Shown piece by piece: positions 1 through 8,204 of a DNA stretch of 54,117 nucleotides. Position 1 is the stretch's first letter; each line of letters begins with the position of its first letter. This stretch comes from a virus. The notes under the pieces were generated by a model. The model was not told where the DNA came from, ran no database searches, and saw only the letters and a program-made list of their open reading frames with translations. Made by a program: the position numbers and the translations under genes. Where the stretch lies: positions 1 through 54,117 of the IMG/VR virus record IMGVR_UViG_3300003322_000405. The stretch is one strand, 5' to 3'.

Positions 1-488
1 CCCGCGAGCTTGCCGAGCTTGTCGAGGTTCTCGGTGAACTGATCCTTGAAGTCGCTTGCTTCGGCCTGCTGGACGATGTGATTGACCACGAGTCCCTGAT
101 CAAACACGGTGCGCTCGGCGCCCTTCTTCAGGTTCTGGGAGGCTACCTCGTCCAAGTACTGCGGTTGGACCGGTTGCATCTTCGAGACCGTGTCCTCCCA
201 GGTCTGTTTGGCCTGGGCGTACGGCAGCTCGCCGGTCTGCACCTGACGAATGATGTCCTGCGTTGCGCTCTTCACCTGGATTTCATGATCCAGTAGTGCG
301 TTGGTGGCCTGAGCTCGGGCGAGATTGGTCCGATGCACGAAGGCCTGATCCGCGATGTCCGATAGCGCAGCGCCGGCTTGAACCATGGATTGGCCGGTGA
401 CCGATCCTGACGTGTCGGCGGCAGGCGCGGCCGCGGCCTGACTGACAGGCCGCGGTCCGATAGCGGTGTAGTCGGGAAGACGTGGCAT
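1..488 (-). CDS. Internal virion (ejection) protein, gp15-like, N-terminal part; continues across the left edge
   Basis: The first 162 codons of a protein that runs off the left edge and, if the ends are joined, continues in frame into the gene at 52524-54117, giving about 693 aa (T7 gp15 is 747 aa). The start ATG at 488 overlaps the stop of the preceding gene (TAATG). The N-terminus is rich in Ala, Pro and Gln, followed by long Gln- and Lys-rich helical stretches typical of proteins packed inside the head and ejected with DNA. The position after the gp14-like gene and before the other large virion genes supports the role. No enzymatic motif was recognised. Confidence 0.75.
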   Translation of the reverse strand, partial: MPRLPDYTAIGPRPVSQAAAAPAADTSGSVTGQSMVQAGAALSDIADQAFVHRTNLARAQATNALLDHEIQVKSATQDIIRQVQTGELPYAQAKQTWEDTVSKMQPVQPQYLDEVASQNLKKGAERTVFDQGLVVNHIVQQAEASDFKDQFTENLDKLGKLA

Positions 489-949
489 TACTTGTACTTG
501 GTGTAGAGGGTGGTGCCGCCACTCAGGAGCGTGGTTGCGCCCCTGAGATAACCCGCACTCTTGGCGGCCTGACCTTCGTTATAGACCGCCGTGGCCTGAG
601 ATCGCGCGTTCTCACCGGCAGTCGACCCTTCGTACAGCGAGGTCAATGCGTGATACTCCCCTTCGCCAGCAATCTGTCCCAACACGTTGACGACGGTCGG
701 ATCTGTCGCGCCGGCCCCGGAAGCTGCCGCCAGTGCCTGACCGCGTGAGACGGCGTATTCCGCTTGGCGTCGGCTGTTGATAGCCGTCCGTTGCGCCGCG
801 GCTTCATCTGCGTTGGCTTGGTTGCGAAGAGCCGCGGCCTGCTGCTGCGCCTGGAAGGCCTGATCCTGACCCTGCTTGATGGCCCCTGCCGTACTGACGA
901 CGGTCGCCGCGGCGGCTATATAGGGAACAGCGGCGGCTAGGAAGGCCAT
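488..949 (-). CDS. Internal virion protein, gp14-like, 153 aa
   Basis: The protein starts with an Ala-rich hydrophobic segment (about residues 2-24, MAFLAAAVPYIAAAATVVST) followed by a long Gln- and Ala-rich helix (about 25-75). This is the usual make-up of small ejected proteins that insert in the host envelope (T7 gp14 family position). The start overlaps the end of the GNAT-like gene by 13 bases, and its stop shares a base with the next ATG (TAATG). Function is inferred mainly from gene order: gp11-, gp12-, gp13-, this gene, then gp15- and gp16-like. No domain can be named from sequence alone. Confidence 0.65.
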   Translation of the reverse strand: MAFLAAAVPYIAAAATVVSTAGAIKQGQDQAFQAQQQAAALRNQANADEAAAQRTAINSRRQAEYAVSRGQALAAASGAGATDPTVVNVLGQIAGEGEYHALTSLYEGSTAGENARSQATAVYNEGQAAKSAGYLRGATTLLSGGTTLYTKYK

Positions 950-1359
950 CGATACACATCTCCGTCAAATTGAACAAAGCCCAGGCGTTGCAACACCCGA
1001 TGGGAATCCGACTCATCAGCCTGCGCGATTGCAAATACCGGCACTCTCGATTTACGCACGTAATCCAATGACTGCACGATCGTGCGCAGGCAGATCGGGC
1101 GCCTCAAACTGTGTCGCAATTCCTCGCGGATCTCTGAGAAAAACTTCGATCGCGGGCCCTCGCGAGCGAGGCCGATCACACCGAGAACTTCCCCGGACTC
1201 GGTGGTCACGACCCGCGCCCGCAAGGTGGGGTGAGGCTTGCCCGCATAGAACGCCGCGATGTCAGCCGCGGTCGCTTCGCGGGATATCAGCCGCTGGTGG
1301 TCATCTCGACCGTCACCGCCAACACGGTGCAGGGTCGAGGCGCTTTCGCTTGCAGGCAT
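937..1359 (-). CDS. GNAT-like protein in the T7 gp13 position, up to 140 aa
   Basis: The core (ATAADIAAFY, then VLGVIGLARE, SLDYVRKSRVPVFAIA and ESDSHRVLQRLGFV) has the strand-helix layout of the GNAT acetyltransferase fold, as in DUF2833/T7 gp13-type internal virion proteins, which are about 140 aa and lie between gp12 and gp14. The start is uncertain. The ATG at 1359 lies 70 bases inside the upstream nozzle gene and adds a poor N-terminus. The conserved part begins at LISREAT, where a CTG (1290-1288) overlaps the nozzle stop codon. Whether it acetylates anything is unknown; it may be purely structural. Confidence 0.6.
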   Translation of the reverse strand: MPASESASTLHRVGGDGRDDHQRLISREATAADIAAFYAGKPHPTLRARVVTTESGEVLGVIGLAREGPRSKFFSEIREELRHSLRRPICLRTIVQSLDYVRKSRVPVFAIAQADESDSHRVLQRLGFVQFDGDVYRWPS

Positions 1360-3998
1360 AGTCTTGCATCCGTTGTCCAGATGCCGTTGAGCGCGGATAG
1401 GTCATAATCGAATTGGTCGAGAACCGCGTTCTCATCGGGCAACTCGTCGTCACCGAGAGTTCGAGGCAGTTCGTCCAGCGGAATGTCTTCCATGTGGTCG
1501 AAGTCACTGCCGATCTGAATGCCTTGGCAATGCGTGTTGAGGAGCACGAGGGCGGCGGCATTGACGCGCTTCCTCTGATTGAGCGGCGTACCGAGAGCAG
1601 CGGCAAATGCCTGCTTCATGGACTTCCAGGGAGCCGAATATCCCAATCCGATACAAGCGTCGGTCACCGCAGAGGGAAGATTCGTGATCTGACCGTTGGT
1701 CACCAGATGAGGTCCGAGCAAATCAAATCCAGCCGTGAGCCCATTGCCGCCGACAAACGGGTGCACGGTGTTCCATCCCCAACCGTAGACCTCTTGTCCC
1801 TCGAGATGGTCGAGACCGGAGATGGTTTGCGTCTCAGGACCGGAATACATGATGTGCGCATCCGCGAGCTTCGCCACCGGCAGTCCTGTGCACTCAGACT
1901 CCAAGGCCCACTTCTCGAGATACCGCACCGTCTGTCCGTTGATCTGCCGTCGGACAACGTAGTACACGCGATCTTCCTCGGTACCCGGCAGAATCGAGAT
2001 ATCCTCGACGGCGCCTTGCGTAATGATCTCCAACCAACAGGTGACATTTTCGGCCTTGTCGAACACCAGCACTCCGACGGTGCCATCCGCACGGACACAG
2101 TGGATTCGAGTATCCGGCTGGCGCTGGATGGCGATGTGCACGATCCCCGCCTTGTTCAAATCAGGCGTCAGCAGTGTCAGGTCATTCGAGACATAATCGT
2201 TTGAGTTGAGGTCATACGACAGTTCGAACAGCCGCTGGTTGCTGCGCTGGACGTAGATGCCATCCTTGTCTTTGCGAACCGCATCCACGGGATTGGAACC
2301 CTGAGAACTCGACGACTTCAAGTTGAAATTCGTCGGTGTGAGCGGCTCATCGAAACTCGATGACCGAGCGGACGTTTCCGTTGAGGGCGTCCCGAGCAGC
2401 AAGCGATTGAGTGACAGTGCCCAGTTGATGGTCTCGATGGGACCTTCACCGATGCTACGTTGGATGGTCCCGGAATCGCCCTCGACACTGTCGTCGAAGT
2501 TCTCGTAGTCGTCAGATATCGAACCGTAGACCGATAAACCGAGCCACCATAGCCGACCCTCGTGAAGAGTGACTGCCGAGGGCCAACCGCGAAAATCTGA
2601 CCAAGAACCCTCCGTCCAATCGGAGGTCGCCTCCACTCCGCCCAAAGGATCGAGCACCGCAGCATTCACGTGCATTTGATCCGTGAAGCCCGTAATTCGA
2701 ACGACACCGGTGGACGATCCGGACGAAAAGCTCAGCGTCGCGGTGGCGCTTCCTGCGGTGTAATCACCGGCTTTGATGCCGATGCGATAGAAGAGAATCT
2801 GATTGTCGAGCTGATCGTTGTACGAAATCGCCTGTGGCGTAGTGTAAGTTTTTGCATCAACCCAGTTGCCCGGTGCACTCACGGAATACTGCAGGGTGAA
2901 AGTTGCAGTAAACGATCCGGTGATCAGGACGCTAAATGCGCGCTGGCCGCCCACCCCGGTCACTTCAATGGGATCGGTGAACTGATTCGCGCCCGTGATT
3001 GCGGTGGTGGCGATCTGGCCCGCGGATGTTAGGCGAAACAATGCGCCGACATGCCCCGGCTTGAACAACCGCGCAGAGGAGGTGAGCGTGATGTCGCCCG
3101 TGAGTCCGCTCGGCGTGATGGTTGTTGGGGTGACGTTGGGAAGCCGAAACGGACCCGTAGTGGGTTGGTAAAGCACCACTGACCACGAATGAACGCCACG
3201 CCGCTCAATCTTGCGTTGCTGGAACCCCTTGGCCGTGATGTACATCACATCACCGGATTGCACGCGACGAATGTGACTCAGATCCGACTCACCCCAAGGC
3301 GTTGGCAGCTCCAACACCCCAGCGCCCTCGACAGTAATGGAATCGATGAGGGAGGATGCAATCGCCCGGTTCATGACTCGGATGTTGAACGTTCCCGTGG
3401 GCGTAAATGCAAGCGAGTGAGATCCCACGCCCAGCGTCGTTTCCGTGACATAGTCATCATCACCGGCTGTGGATCCGACTCGCAGGATCGCCGTGCCGCG
3501 AAACACGACGATACGCAGAGCGTGCTCGGTCCCCGGCTGCGCGACTGTCACCGCCTGGTCTCTGATAGCTGCGTCGGTTCCAGTCCCGACGAGGGACATG
3601 AAGCCGCCCGCCCACCCTGAGGAGGCGGCGCCTTCGTCCGAATCAGTCCATCCGCTCAGATCTGTGGCGAACGTTCCATTGGTCGTCTGAGCCGTCACAC
3701 TCGGACGGGTAATGAGCGCGTCGTTTACACGAACCCGCATCACACCGGCTGTGAGCTCGAGTTGCGCCACATCCGTGCTGGAGAAGATGAAGTCGAGTGT
3801 CTTGGCCCGGGCGTTGTTTCGAGTGGAGCTGATGTACTGCCAGCCCGGGCGCAGAGACATCGAGCCGAGTACGCGTGGCATCCAGTTCTGCATGATTTCG
3901 GCCGACATGGCATACCGGGCGAGATCCACACGTGCAAGCGCGAGCTTGCCGAGTATTCCACGATTGAAGGCGAGTATCGGACTGTGACCTTGCGGCAT
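1287..3998 (-). CDS. Tail tubular protein B / nozzle (gp12-like), 903 aa
   Basis: A large protein that should form the distal tail tube or nozzle of a short tail. The N-terminus (SPILAFNRGILGKLALARVD, then MQNWMPRVLGSMSLRPGW near residues 33-50) is the characteristic opening of gp12-type proteins, followed by beta-rich repeats with many Thr, Ser and Gly. The start chosen, ATG at 3998, shares one base with the stop of the gp11-like gene (TAATG). The frame is open 23 codons further upstream, but that stretch lies inside the gp11 gene. It is followed by the gp13-like gene. T7 gp12 is 794 aa, so the size fits. Confidence 0.85.
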   Translation of the reverse strand: MPQGHSPILAFNRGILGKLALARVDLARYAMSAEIMQNWMPRVLGSMSLRPGWQYISSTRNNARAKTLDFIFSSTDVAQLELTAGVMRVRVNDALITRPSVTAQTTNGTFATDLSGWTDSDEGAASSGWAGGFMSLVGTGTDAAIRDQAVTVAQPGTEHALRIVVFRGTAILRVGSTAGDDDYVTETTLGVGSHSLAFTPTGTFNIRVMNRAIASSLIDSITVEGAGVLELPTPWGESDLSHIRRVQSGDVMYITAKGFQQRKIERRGVHSWSVVLYQPTTGPFRLPNVTPTTITPSGLTGDITLTSSARLFKPGHVGALFRLTSAGQIATTAITGANQFTDPIEVTGVGGQRAFSVLITGSFTATFTLQYSVSAPGNWVDAKTYTTPQAISYNDQLDNQILFYRIGIKAGDYTAGSATATLSFSSGSSTGVVRITGFTDQMHVNAAVLDPLGGVEATSDWTEGSWSDFRGWPSAVTLHEGRLWWLGLSVYGSISDDYENFDDSVEGDSGTIQRSIGEGPIETINWALSLNRLLLGTPSTETSARSSSFDEPLTPTNFNLKSSSSQGSNPVDAVRKDKDGIYVQRSNQRLFELSYDLNSNDYVSNDLTLLTPDLNKAGIVHIAIQRQPDTRIHCVRADGTVGVLVFDKAENVTCWLEIITQGAVEDISILPGTEEDRVYYVVRRQINGQTVRYLEKWALESECTGLPVAKLADAHIMYSGPETQTISGLDHLEGQEVYGWGWNTVHPFVGGNGLTAGFDLLGPHLVTNGQITNLPSAVTDACIGLGYSAPWKSMKQAFAAALGTPLNQRKRVNAAALVLLNTHCQGIQIGSDFDHMEDIPLDELPRTLGDDELPDENAVLDQFDYDLSALNGIWTTDARLCLQAKAPRPCTVLAVTVEMTTSG

Positions 3999-4639
3999 TA
4001 CCCGAGAAGCCTGTCTCGATTGCCGCGATCCAACCGACTCGTCCGGCCCCGGCGCGCAGTGGCCCACGTCCCGGGCGGCAGAAACTGCGTAGCTTCATCC
4101 ATCGCATCGGTGTTTTTGGCGAGCCTCAACGCCTTGTCGACGTCCTTCCACAGATCGTCCTTGGTCTGGCCACTGTTGGTGGTTCGCCTGCAGATGCTCC
4201 AGGCGAACCATAGCTCAACGAACCGCGTGAAGTTGGTCGGCCACTTCGAGAAGTCCATTCCGAAGTCGGGGAGCAAGGACACGAAGCTCACGTAGATCGT
4301 GTCCAGGTCGGCATACCAGTAACCGCCTTCATCCGTGTAATGCAGCAGCGGCACCTTGTAGTACTCGTCTTCGCAGACCTTCGTCGTTCGGACCCAGTCA
4401 TCGGGCTTGTTGAAGGCGCGCTTGAAGCCAAACGGCGGCTCGACACTCGGGGAGTAGTCATATTTGACTGACCGCGAGGCGAAGTGCCACAGGCCCATCT
4501 GCAGGCAGGTCTTGACACCATCGCGCTCCCACACGCTATCCAGCGCGCGACGGGTCTCGCGGTTCTCGGTGAGCGACATGATCTTGCGATCACCGAGCGC
4601 CAGAGCAGCACCCTGGTAGATGGAGAGCTTCGAGGGCAT
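3998..4639 (-). CDS. Tail tubular protein A / adaptor (gp11-like), 213 aa
   Basis: It is expected to form the ring joining the portal to the nozzle. The N-terminus LSIYQGAALALGDRKIMSLTEN, followed by ETRRALDSVW and later PDDWVRTTKV, LPDFGMDF and FVELWFAWSICR, matches the tail adaptor family seen in T7-like and related podoviruses in order and length (T7 gp11 is 196 aa). Translation is coupled to the nozzle gene through TAATG. The last 25 residues are basic and Arg-rich. Confidence 0.85.
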   Translation of the reverse strand: MPSKLSIYQGAALALGDRKIMSLTENRETRRALDSVWERDGVKTCLQMGLWHFASRSVKYDYSPSVEPPFGFKRAFNKPDDWVRTTKVCEDEYYKVPLLHYTDEGGYWYADLDTIYVSFVSLLPDFGMDFSKWPTNFTRFVELWFAWSICRRTTNSGQTKDDLWKDVDKALRLAKNTDAMDEATQFLPPGTWATARRGRTSRLDRGNRDRLLG

Positions 4640-4640
4640 G

Positions 4641-5069
4641 TCAGGTTCCTACGGTCTTCAGATGCTCACGCAACCATTGACTGGCGCCATCCTTGCTCTG
4701 TCCTTCCTTGAGCACGTCGGTGCCACGCACGACACACCACTTATGGATCGGACCGCGCCACTTCACGTCATAGCCCTTGGGTAAAGAGCCAGATCCCTGC
4801 TGCACGTCCACCTCGTCCAGCTCGACGTATTCGAGCTTCGATACTTTGGCGTACAGCCGGCCCGCATCGCGCACCAGCAGGCGCCCGTAATAGGAGCCGT
4901 CTTCCGCATGTACCGTGATCTCATCGCAGGGCTTGAACTTGCCGGCCACGTGCGCCCAATAGGCAGGATCCAGGAGCGCATCGAACGGGGTGCCGTGTTC
5001 AGGGACCACGAACCATTGGTTGCGCTGGTGCTCGGCGAACTGAACTCTCGAATCGGTTATCTGTGTCAT
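4641..5069 (-). CDS. Conserved virion-region protein, 142 aa, function unknown
   Basis: The gene lies between the small decoration-like gene and the tail adaptor, two bases upstream of the adaptor stop-start junction. The protein is mixed alpha/beta (QFAEHQRNQWFVVPEHGTPF; HAEDGSYYGRLLVRDAGRLY; VKWRGPIHKWCVVRGTDVL) with no signal peptide or membrane segment. The ATG at 5069 begins MTQITDS; the frame is open upstream but that part looks non-coding. The position suggests a head-tail joining or minor virion protein, but I do not recognise the family. Confidence 0.7.
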   Translation of the reverse strand: MTQITDSRVQFAEHQRNQWFVVPEHGTPFDALLDPAYWAHVAGKFKPCDEITVHAEDGSYYGRLLVRDAGRLYAKVSKLEYVELDEVDVQQGSGSLPKGYDVKWRGPIHKWCVVRGTDVLKEGQSKDGASQWLREHLKTVGT

Positions 5070-5136
5070 ACCAATCTCTTGGGCCAGTCTCCTGGCGGTG
5101 GAAGGAAAGGGGCGGCCTCGCGACCGCCCCGAGGGA

Positions 5137-5427
5137 TCAATCGCTGTTGGTCGCGGTGATCGCCGTGCTGTTCGACAGATCCGCCGAACCGTCGGTATTG
5201 ATCGCCGAGACGTTGAAGATGAAGTTGGCGATCGGGGAAGCATCCGTCTTCGTGTAGAAGAGAATGTCGCCCTTCTTCATGCCCAACGCCTTTGCGTTGG
5301 TGATGTACCCCGAGCCGTCCACCGTGGTATCGGCATCCGTGCCTGACAGAGTCCACAGATTTGGACCGACGGAGCCATCCAGGCTCTGAGTGAACAGCTG
5401 GGGAGGCTTGCTGGTTGAGTAGCTCAT
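5137..5427 (-). CDS. Small capsid-associated protein, decoration-like, 96 aa
   Basis: A small beta-rich protein (SLDGSVGPNLWTLSGTDADT; GYITNAKALGMKKGDILFY) encoded directly downstream of the major capsid gene, with a strong ribosome binding site (AAGGAG) before the ATG at 5427. Similar Gly-Met-Lys-Gly-Asp proteins follow the capsid gene in many podoviruses and large phages and are usually taken as head decoration or unknown. The role is inferred from position. Confidence 0.65.
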   Translation of the reverse strand: MSYSTSKPPQLFTQSLDGSVGPNLWTLSGTDADTTVDGSGYITNAKALGMKKGDILFYTKTDASPIANFIFNVSAINTDGSADLSNSTAITATNSD

Positions 5428-5438
5428 CTGTGCTCTCC

Positions 5439-6290
5439 TTACGAGCTCAGAGCAGAGTCATCGTGATTGATCACGACGATGCCGCTGTTTTGAAGGACCT
5501 TGGAGCCCATGTCGACGGACGCGCGGGCCCAGGAGTACGCCTGCTCTTCGTCGTAACCGACCGGAGTCTCGAGACCTGCCGTATTCACGGCGTGACCGAT
5601 GGCCGACTTGTGGAACAGGAAGCACTTGGCGGCGTTGGTTCCCTTGCCCGGGAGACGCGGATGGACCACCCACATCACACCGTACCAGTAGAACGCGCTC
5701 GGCTTGTCACGCCAGGCGGTATCACCGGTATCGAAGTGCTTGGCATTGACGTACACCACCGACTTCGAGAACTCCGGCGCCTGCATGAGGTAACCCTCAA
5801 ACGCCGGGGTGATCACGCCGTTGATGTTGCCGTCCCATGGAACCTCGGAGTTGCCGAGGATCGTCTTGGCGCGGGTCACGAGATTCACAGACGCGGTGGC
5901 CGCCGCGCCGGTGTTGACCGTGCCGTTGGAGAGTTCACCGATGATGTCTTGGTCAATCTTGCGATTGATCACGCCCATCGTCGTCATCTGCATGATCTCG
6001 CGCTGGTTGCCCTGCGAGGCGAAGACGTTGAACGAGGTCTTGCGGACCAGGTCGTGCCATTCGGTCAGGGTCGCAACCGGCTGGTTGAGATTGTCCGCGC
6101 GGGCGGGGATGAGACCATTGACGCCGCGGGTCCGGGCCTCGGCATTGCCGGAATCTGCGACGAGGAAGGTGGCCTGATTGCCTTTGATGACGGCTTCCGT
6201 CGTCACCATGTCACGCAGAAGACTCTGCTTCTGCTCGAAACCGGCGATGAATTCCTGCCGGTATTGGATCTGAAATGCAGTGTTTGACAC
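5439..6290 (-). CDS. Major capsid protein, 283 aa
   Basis: The N-terminus (AFQIQYRQEFIAGFEQKQSL) and the sequence around TTEAVIKGNQATFLVADSG and KIDQDIIGELSNGT are typical of the short HK97-fold capsid proteins of T7-like and BPP-1-like podoviruses. It lies just after the scaffold gene and before the tail genes, as expected. The start is a GTG at 6290 preceded by GGAG at good spacing. The preceding 170-base gap holds two inverted repeats, the largest spacer in this part of the late unit, which may let capsid mRNA be expressed more strongly. Confidence 0.85.
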   Translation of the reverse strand: MSNTAFQIQYRQEFIAGFEQKQSLLRDMVTTEAVIKGNQATFLVADSGNAEARTRGVNGLIPARADNLNQPVATLTEWHDLVRKTSFNVFASQGNQREIMQMTTMGVINRKIDQDIIGELSNGTVNTGAAATASVNLVTRAKTILGNSEVPWDGNINGVITPAFEGYLMQAPEFSKSVVYVNAKHFDTGDTAWRDKPSAFYWYGVMWVVHPRLPGKGTNAAKCFLFHKSAIGHAVNTAGLETPVGYDEEQAYSWARASVDMGSKVLQNSGIVVINHDDSALSS

Positions 6291-6380
6291 GTTGTCATAC
6301 TCCAGTATGGGTTTACGTGCCGTGGGCTCGGGTTGGCCTTCAGTGCACTGACCGGGTTGGCGCTTGCGCGGGCCATCAGT

Positions 6381-6393
6381 GCCCCTAAGGGGC
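6381..6393. repeat. Short perfect hairpin upstream of the capsid gene
   Basis: GCCCCTAAGGGGC is a perfect 5-bp stem with a 3-base loop in the leader of the capsid gene. No T-tract follows on either strand, so it is unlikely to be a terminator. It may be an mRNA structure. Confidence 0.5.
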
Positions 6394-6420
6394 TTCGCTC
6401 AGGCGGGTAGGATGAGAGGA

Positions 6421-6449
6421 CGGTCGGGGCCTTTCGGGTTAGCCGACCG
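6421..6449. repeat. Inverted repeat upstream of the capsid gene
   Basis: CGGTCGG at 6421-6427 pairs with CCGACCG at 6443-6449. It lies with the hairpin at 6381 in the only sizeable gap (6291-6463) between the scaffold-side gene and the capsid gene. No clear T-tract is seen. An mRNA processing or stability element is one possibility. Confidence 0.45.
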
Positions 6450-6463
6450 GACTCAAATGAAAA

Positions 6464-6664
6464 TCATCTGCTCAGGACCGTGTTGGCCTTCGCATCAATC
6501 TTGGCTTTCTGGCTGCGGGACATCCGACCGGCCTTGACGGCCTGGGTCGCCCGCGCCTTCGCATTGGCAGCGTGACTCTTATCCGGAATCGGGTACGAGC
6601 GATGCGGACCTGCGAATACCGTGTTGGGTAGCCGCTTGCGTTGCTTGCTCGTGAGAGTCGTCAC
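6464..6664 (-). CDS. Conserved small basic protein, 66 aa, between scaffold and capsid
   Basis: A short Lys/Arg/Ala-rich protein (LTSKQRKRLPNTVFAGPHRS; YPIPDKSHAANAKARATQAV) of a type common beside phage capsid genes, often as part of head-region or Mu-F-like proteins. The start is GTG at 6664, overlapping the scaffold stop (GTGA). Function is unknown; a capsid-associated role is inferred from position. Confidence 0.65.
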   Translation of the reverse strand: MTTLTSKQRKRLPNTVFAGPHRSYPIPDKSHAANAKARATQAVKAGRMSRSQKAKIDAKANTVLSR

Positions 6665-7608
6665 TTGCGCCCCTGCTGACGTTCGCGCGCCGCGTACAAA
6701 TCACGCAGACGAGCCTGCTTGCGCTCGTCCTTGTTGTACGCGGCGCGATCGGTCCGCATAAACGTCTCGATCTCGCTGATCTCGTCATCGAGACCCTTGG
6801 CAGATCCGCCGCCGGACGGAACGATCGTTCCAACCGGGTTGAGTTCTCGCGCGACAGAGGCCAGCCAGCGAACGACGTTGGGGTCGTTGAGGATGGCCTT
6901 GCCATCGGCGCCGCGGGCATTTCCGATCAGGTCAGCGACGCCCTCGGGCGCCTGCGCCAGGAATCCCTGGATGTGGTTGATGTTGGCGCGATAGTCTGCG
7001 CCCCACTCGGCGCGCAATTCGTCTTCGGTCGCAGTTTTTGCAGCGTTGTCGCCCTCCGCCACTTTGGCGGCCGCATCTTCCTGGAATTGGTTGTACCAGC
7101 TGACTGCGTACTGCGCGATCTTCGGATCCGCGTTCAGCTTGTGCAGGCCTTCCGCGAAACTGCTGAACATCGGCTTGTCAGCGTCCCCGATGACCAGACC
7201 ATCCGGCAGTTTCTCGAAGTAGCCTTCCGGCTTCTCCGGGATCCCATTCTGCTGACGGTACGCAGCCACCTGTTCCGGCGTTGCGTTCTCCGGAAGTGGA
7301 GATCGCAGTTCGCCCGATCGGATTTTCTCCTGTGCGGAGAAGAACGCATCCAACACAGCCTTGGGGCTCTGGAACCGCTCCAGTTGGTTCAGGCGTTTGG
7401 TGTCTTCTCCCGCATAGGCTTGGCGCCAATTCTCGCCCCAGCCTTTGGAGGCATCAGCGGCGCCAGCGCCTTGGCCCTGACCAGCACCTGCGCCCTGCCC
7501 TTGTCCTGCGTTCGCAGTACCTTGACCAGTGCCCGCACCTTGTCCAGATCCTTGCGCCTCTCCAGCACCATTGCCGGCGCCCGCGGCGCCACCATCATTC
7601 TCGGCCAT
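6661..7608 (-). CDS. Capsid scaffolding protein, 315 aa
   Basis: It should guide capsid assembly and then leave or be degraded. The first about 50 residues are an unstructured Gly/Ala/Gln repeat region (GQGQGAGAGQGQGAG), followed by a helical, charged body (YAGEDTKRLNQLERFQSPKA) and a C-terminal helix (ISEIETFMRTDRAAYNKDER), the usual scaffold layout. It sits between the portal group and the capsid gene. The start ATG at 7608 follows GGAGA and lies inside the end of the preceding gene by 14 bases. Confidence 0.8.
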   Translation of the reverse strand: MAENDGGAAGAGNGAGEAQGSGQGAGTGQGTANAGQGQGAGAGQGQGAGAADASKGWGENWRQAYAGEDTKRLNQLERFQSPKAVLDAFFSAQEKIRSGELRSPLPENATPEQVAAYRQQNGIPEKPEGYFEKLPDGLVIGDADKPMFSSFAEGLHKLNADPKIAQYAVSWYNQFQEDAAAKVAEGDNAAKTATEDELRAEWGADYRANINHIQGFLAQAPEGVADLIGNARGADGKAILNDPNVVRWLASVARELNPVGTIVPSGGGSAKGLDDEISEIETFMRTDRAAYNKDERKQARLRDLYAARERQQGRK

Positions 7609-7927
7609 TCACAGTCTCCTGTTGCGGTCTCCCGCTGCTTGGGTCTTTTCGAAATGCGGTGGTGTTGATGTGAAGTAGCTTCACCATCTGCTGGCCTACG
7701 AAGGCCTTTCCCAACGCGAAATCAGTGTCGCGGGGACTGGCCGGCCGATAGGCCATGTCGTACGTCCCGCATAGACTTTCGATCACAAAGCGCAGCGCGC
7801 GCTGCTGTTGATCCTGAGTGGCATCCCCGCGCTGAAGCGCCTGCAAGGCTGCGGCGTCGGCCACATCCCAGTCGCTCGGCTGCCACGGGTTGACCTTGGG
7901 AGCGCCTTCGATCTTCGCTTTCGGCAC
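7595..7927 (-). CDS. Bbp19-like head-region protein, 110 aa
   Basis: Residues about 40-90 (RALRFVIESLCGTYDMAYRP, then DTDFALGKAFVGQQMVKLLH) resemble the Bbp19-type proteins encoded between portal and capsid genes of Bordetella BPP-1-like podoviruses. Molecular role unknown. The start is GTG at 7927, immediately after the TAG stop of the upstream gene. The assignment is from memory of the motif and position only. Confidence 0.5.
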   Translation of the reverse strand: MPKAKIEGAPKVNPWQPSDWDVADAAALQALQRGDATQDQQQRALRFVIESLCGTYDMAYRPASPRDTDFALGKAFVGQQMVKLLHINTTAFRKDPSSGRPQQETVNGRE

Positions 7928-8179
7928 CTATCGAACCGTCTCGATGGTTTTTCCTGCGCTGTTCATGATGTAGGCGACGTCGTAGGACGTGTCCTCACGG
8001 TCTTGACCGATGCTCAATTCGAGAGTGTCAGCAGGTGCATTACCAAGCTGCAGGAACTGCATCCCTGACTCGTAGCGCAGGTGAACGCTCCTCGCTTCAT
8101 GGACCGCCACCTCTTTCGTGGCGGACGGACGCCCATCGACGAACGGACGCTCATACTTCATGAATTTGACTGTCAACAT
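7928..8179 (-). CDS. Hypothetical head-region protein, 83 aa
   Basis: A small beta-strand-rich protein (KEVAVHEARSVHLRYESGMQ; DTSYDVAYIMNSAGKTIETV) encoded between the portal and the Bbp19-like gene. No motif was recognised. ATG at 8179. Its place in the portal-scaffold block suggests a conserved minor head protein. Confidence 0.6.
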   Translation of the reverse strand: MLTVKFMKYERPFVDGRPSATKEVAVHEARSVHLRYESGMQFLQLGNAPADTLELSIGQDREDTSYDVAYIMNSAGKTIETVR

Positions 8180-8204
8180 AGGAAATCCCCGTCTACTGCT
8201 GCTG

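Noticed and set aside
1413-2204. Long plus-strand open frame of 263 codons inside the nozzle gene
   Set aside because: Fully antisense to a well-supported structural gene, with no protein-like composition; a shadow caused by high GC and codon bias.
5415-6287. Plus-strand open frame of 290 codons across the capsid gene
   Set aside because: Antisense mirror of the major capsid gene; His/Arg/Asp-rich shadow composition and no ribosome site in context.
6381-6449. Terminator before the capsid gene
   Set aside because: Two hairpins are present, but neither is followed by a T-run on either strand; kept only as inverted repeats.
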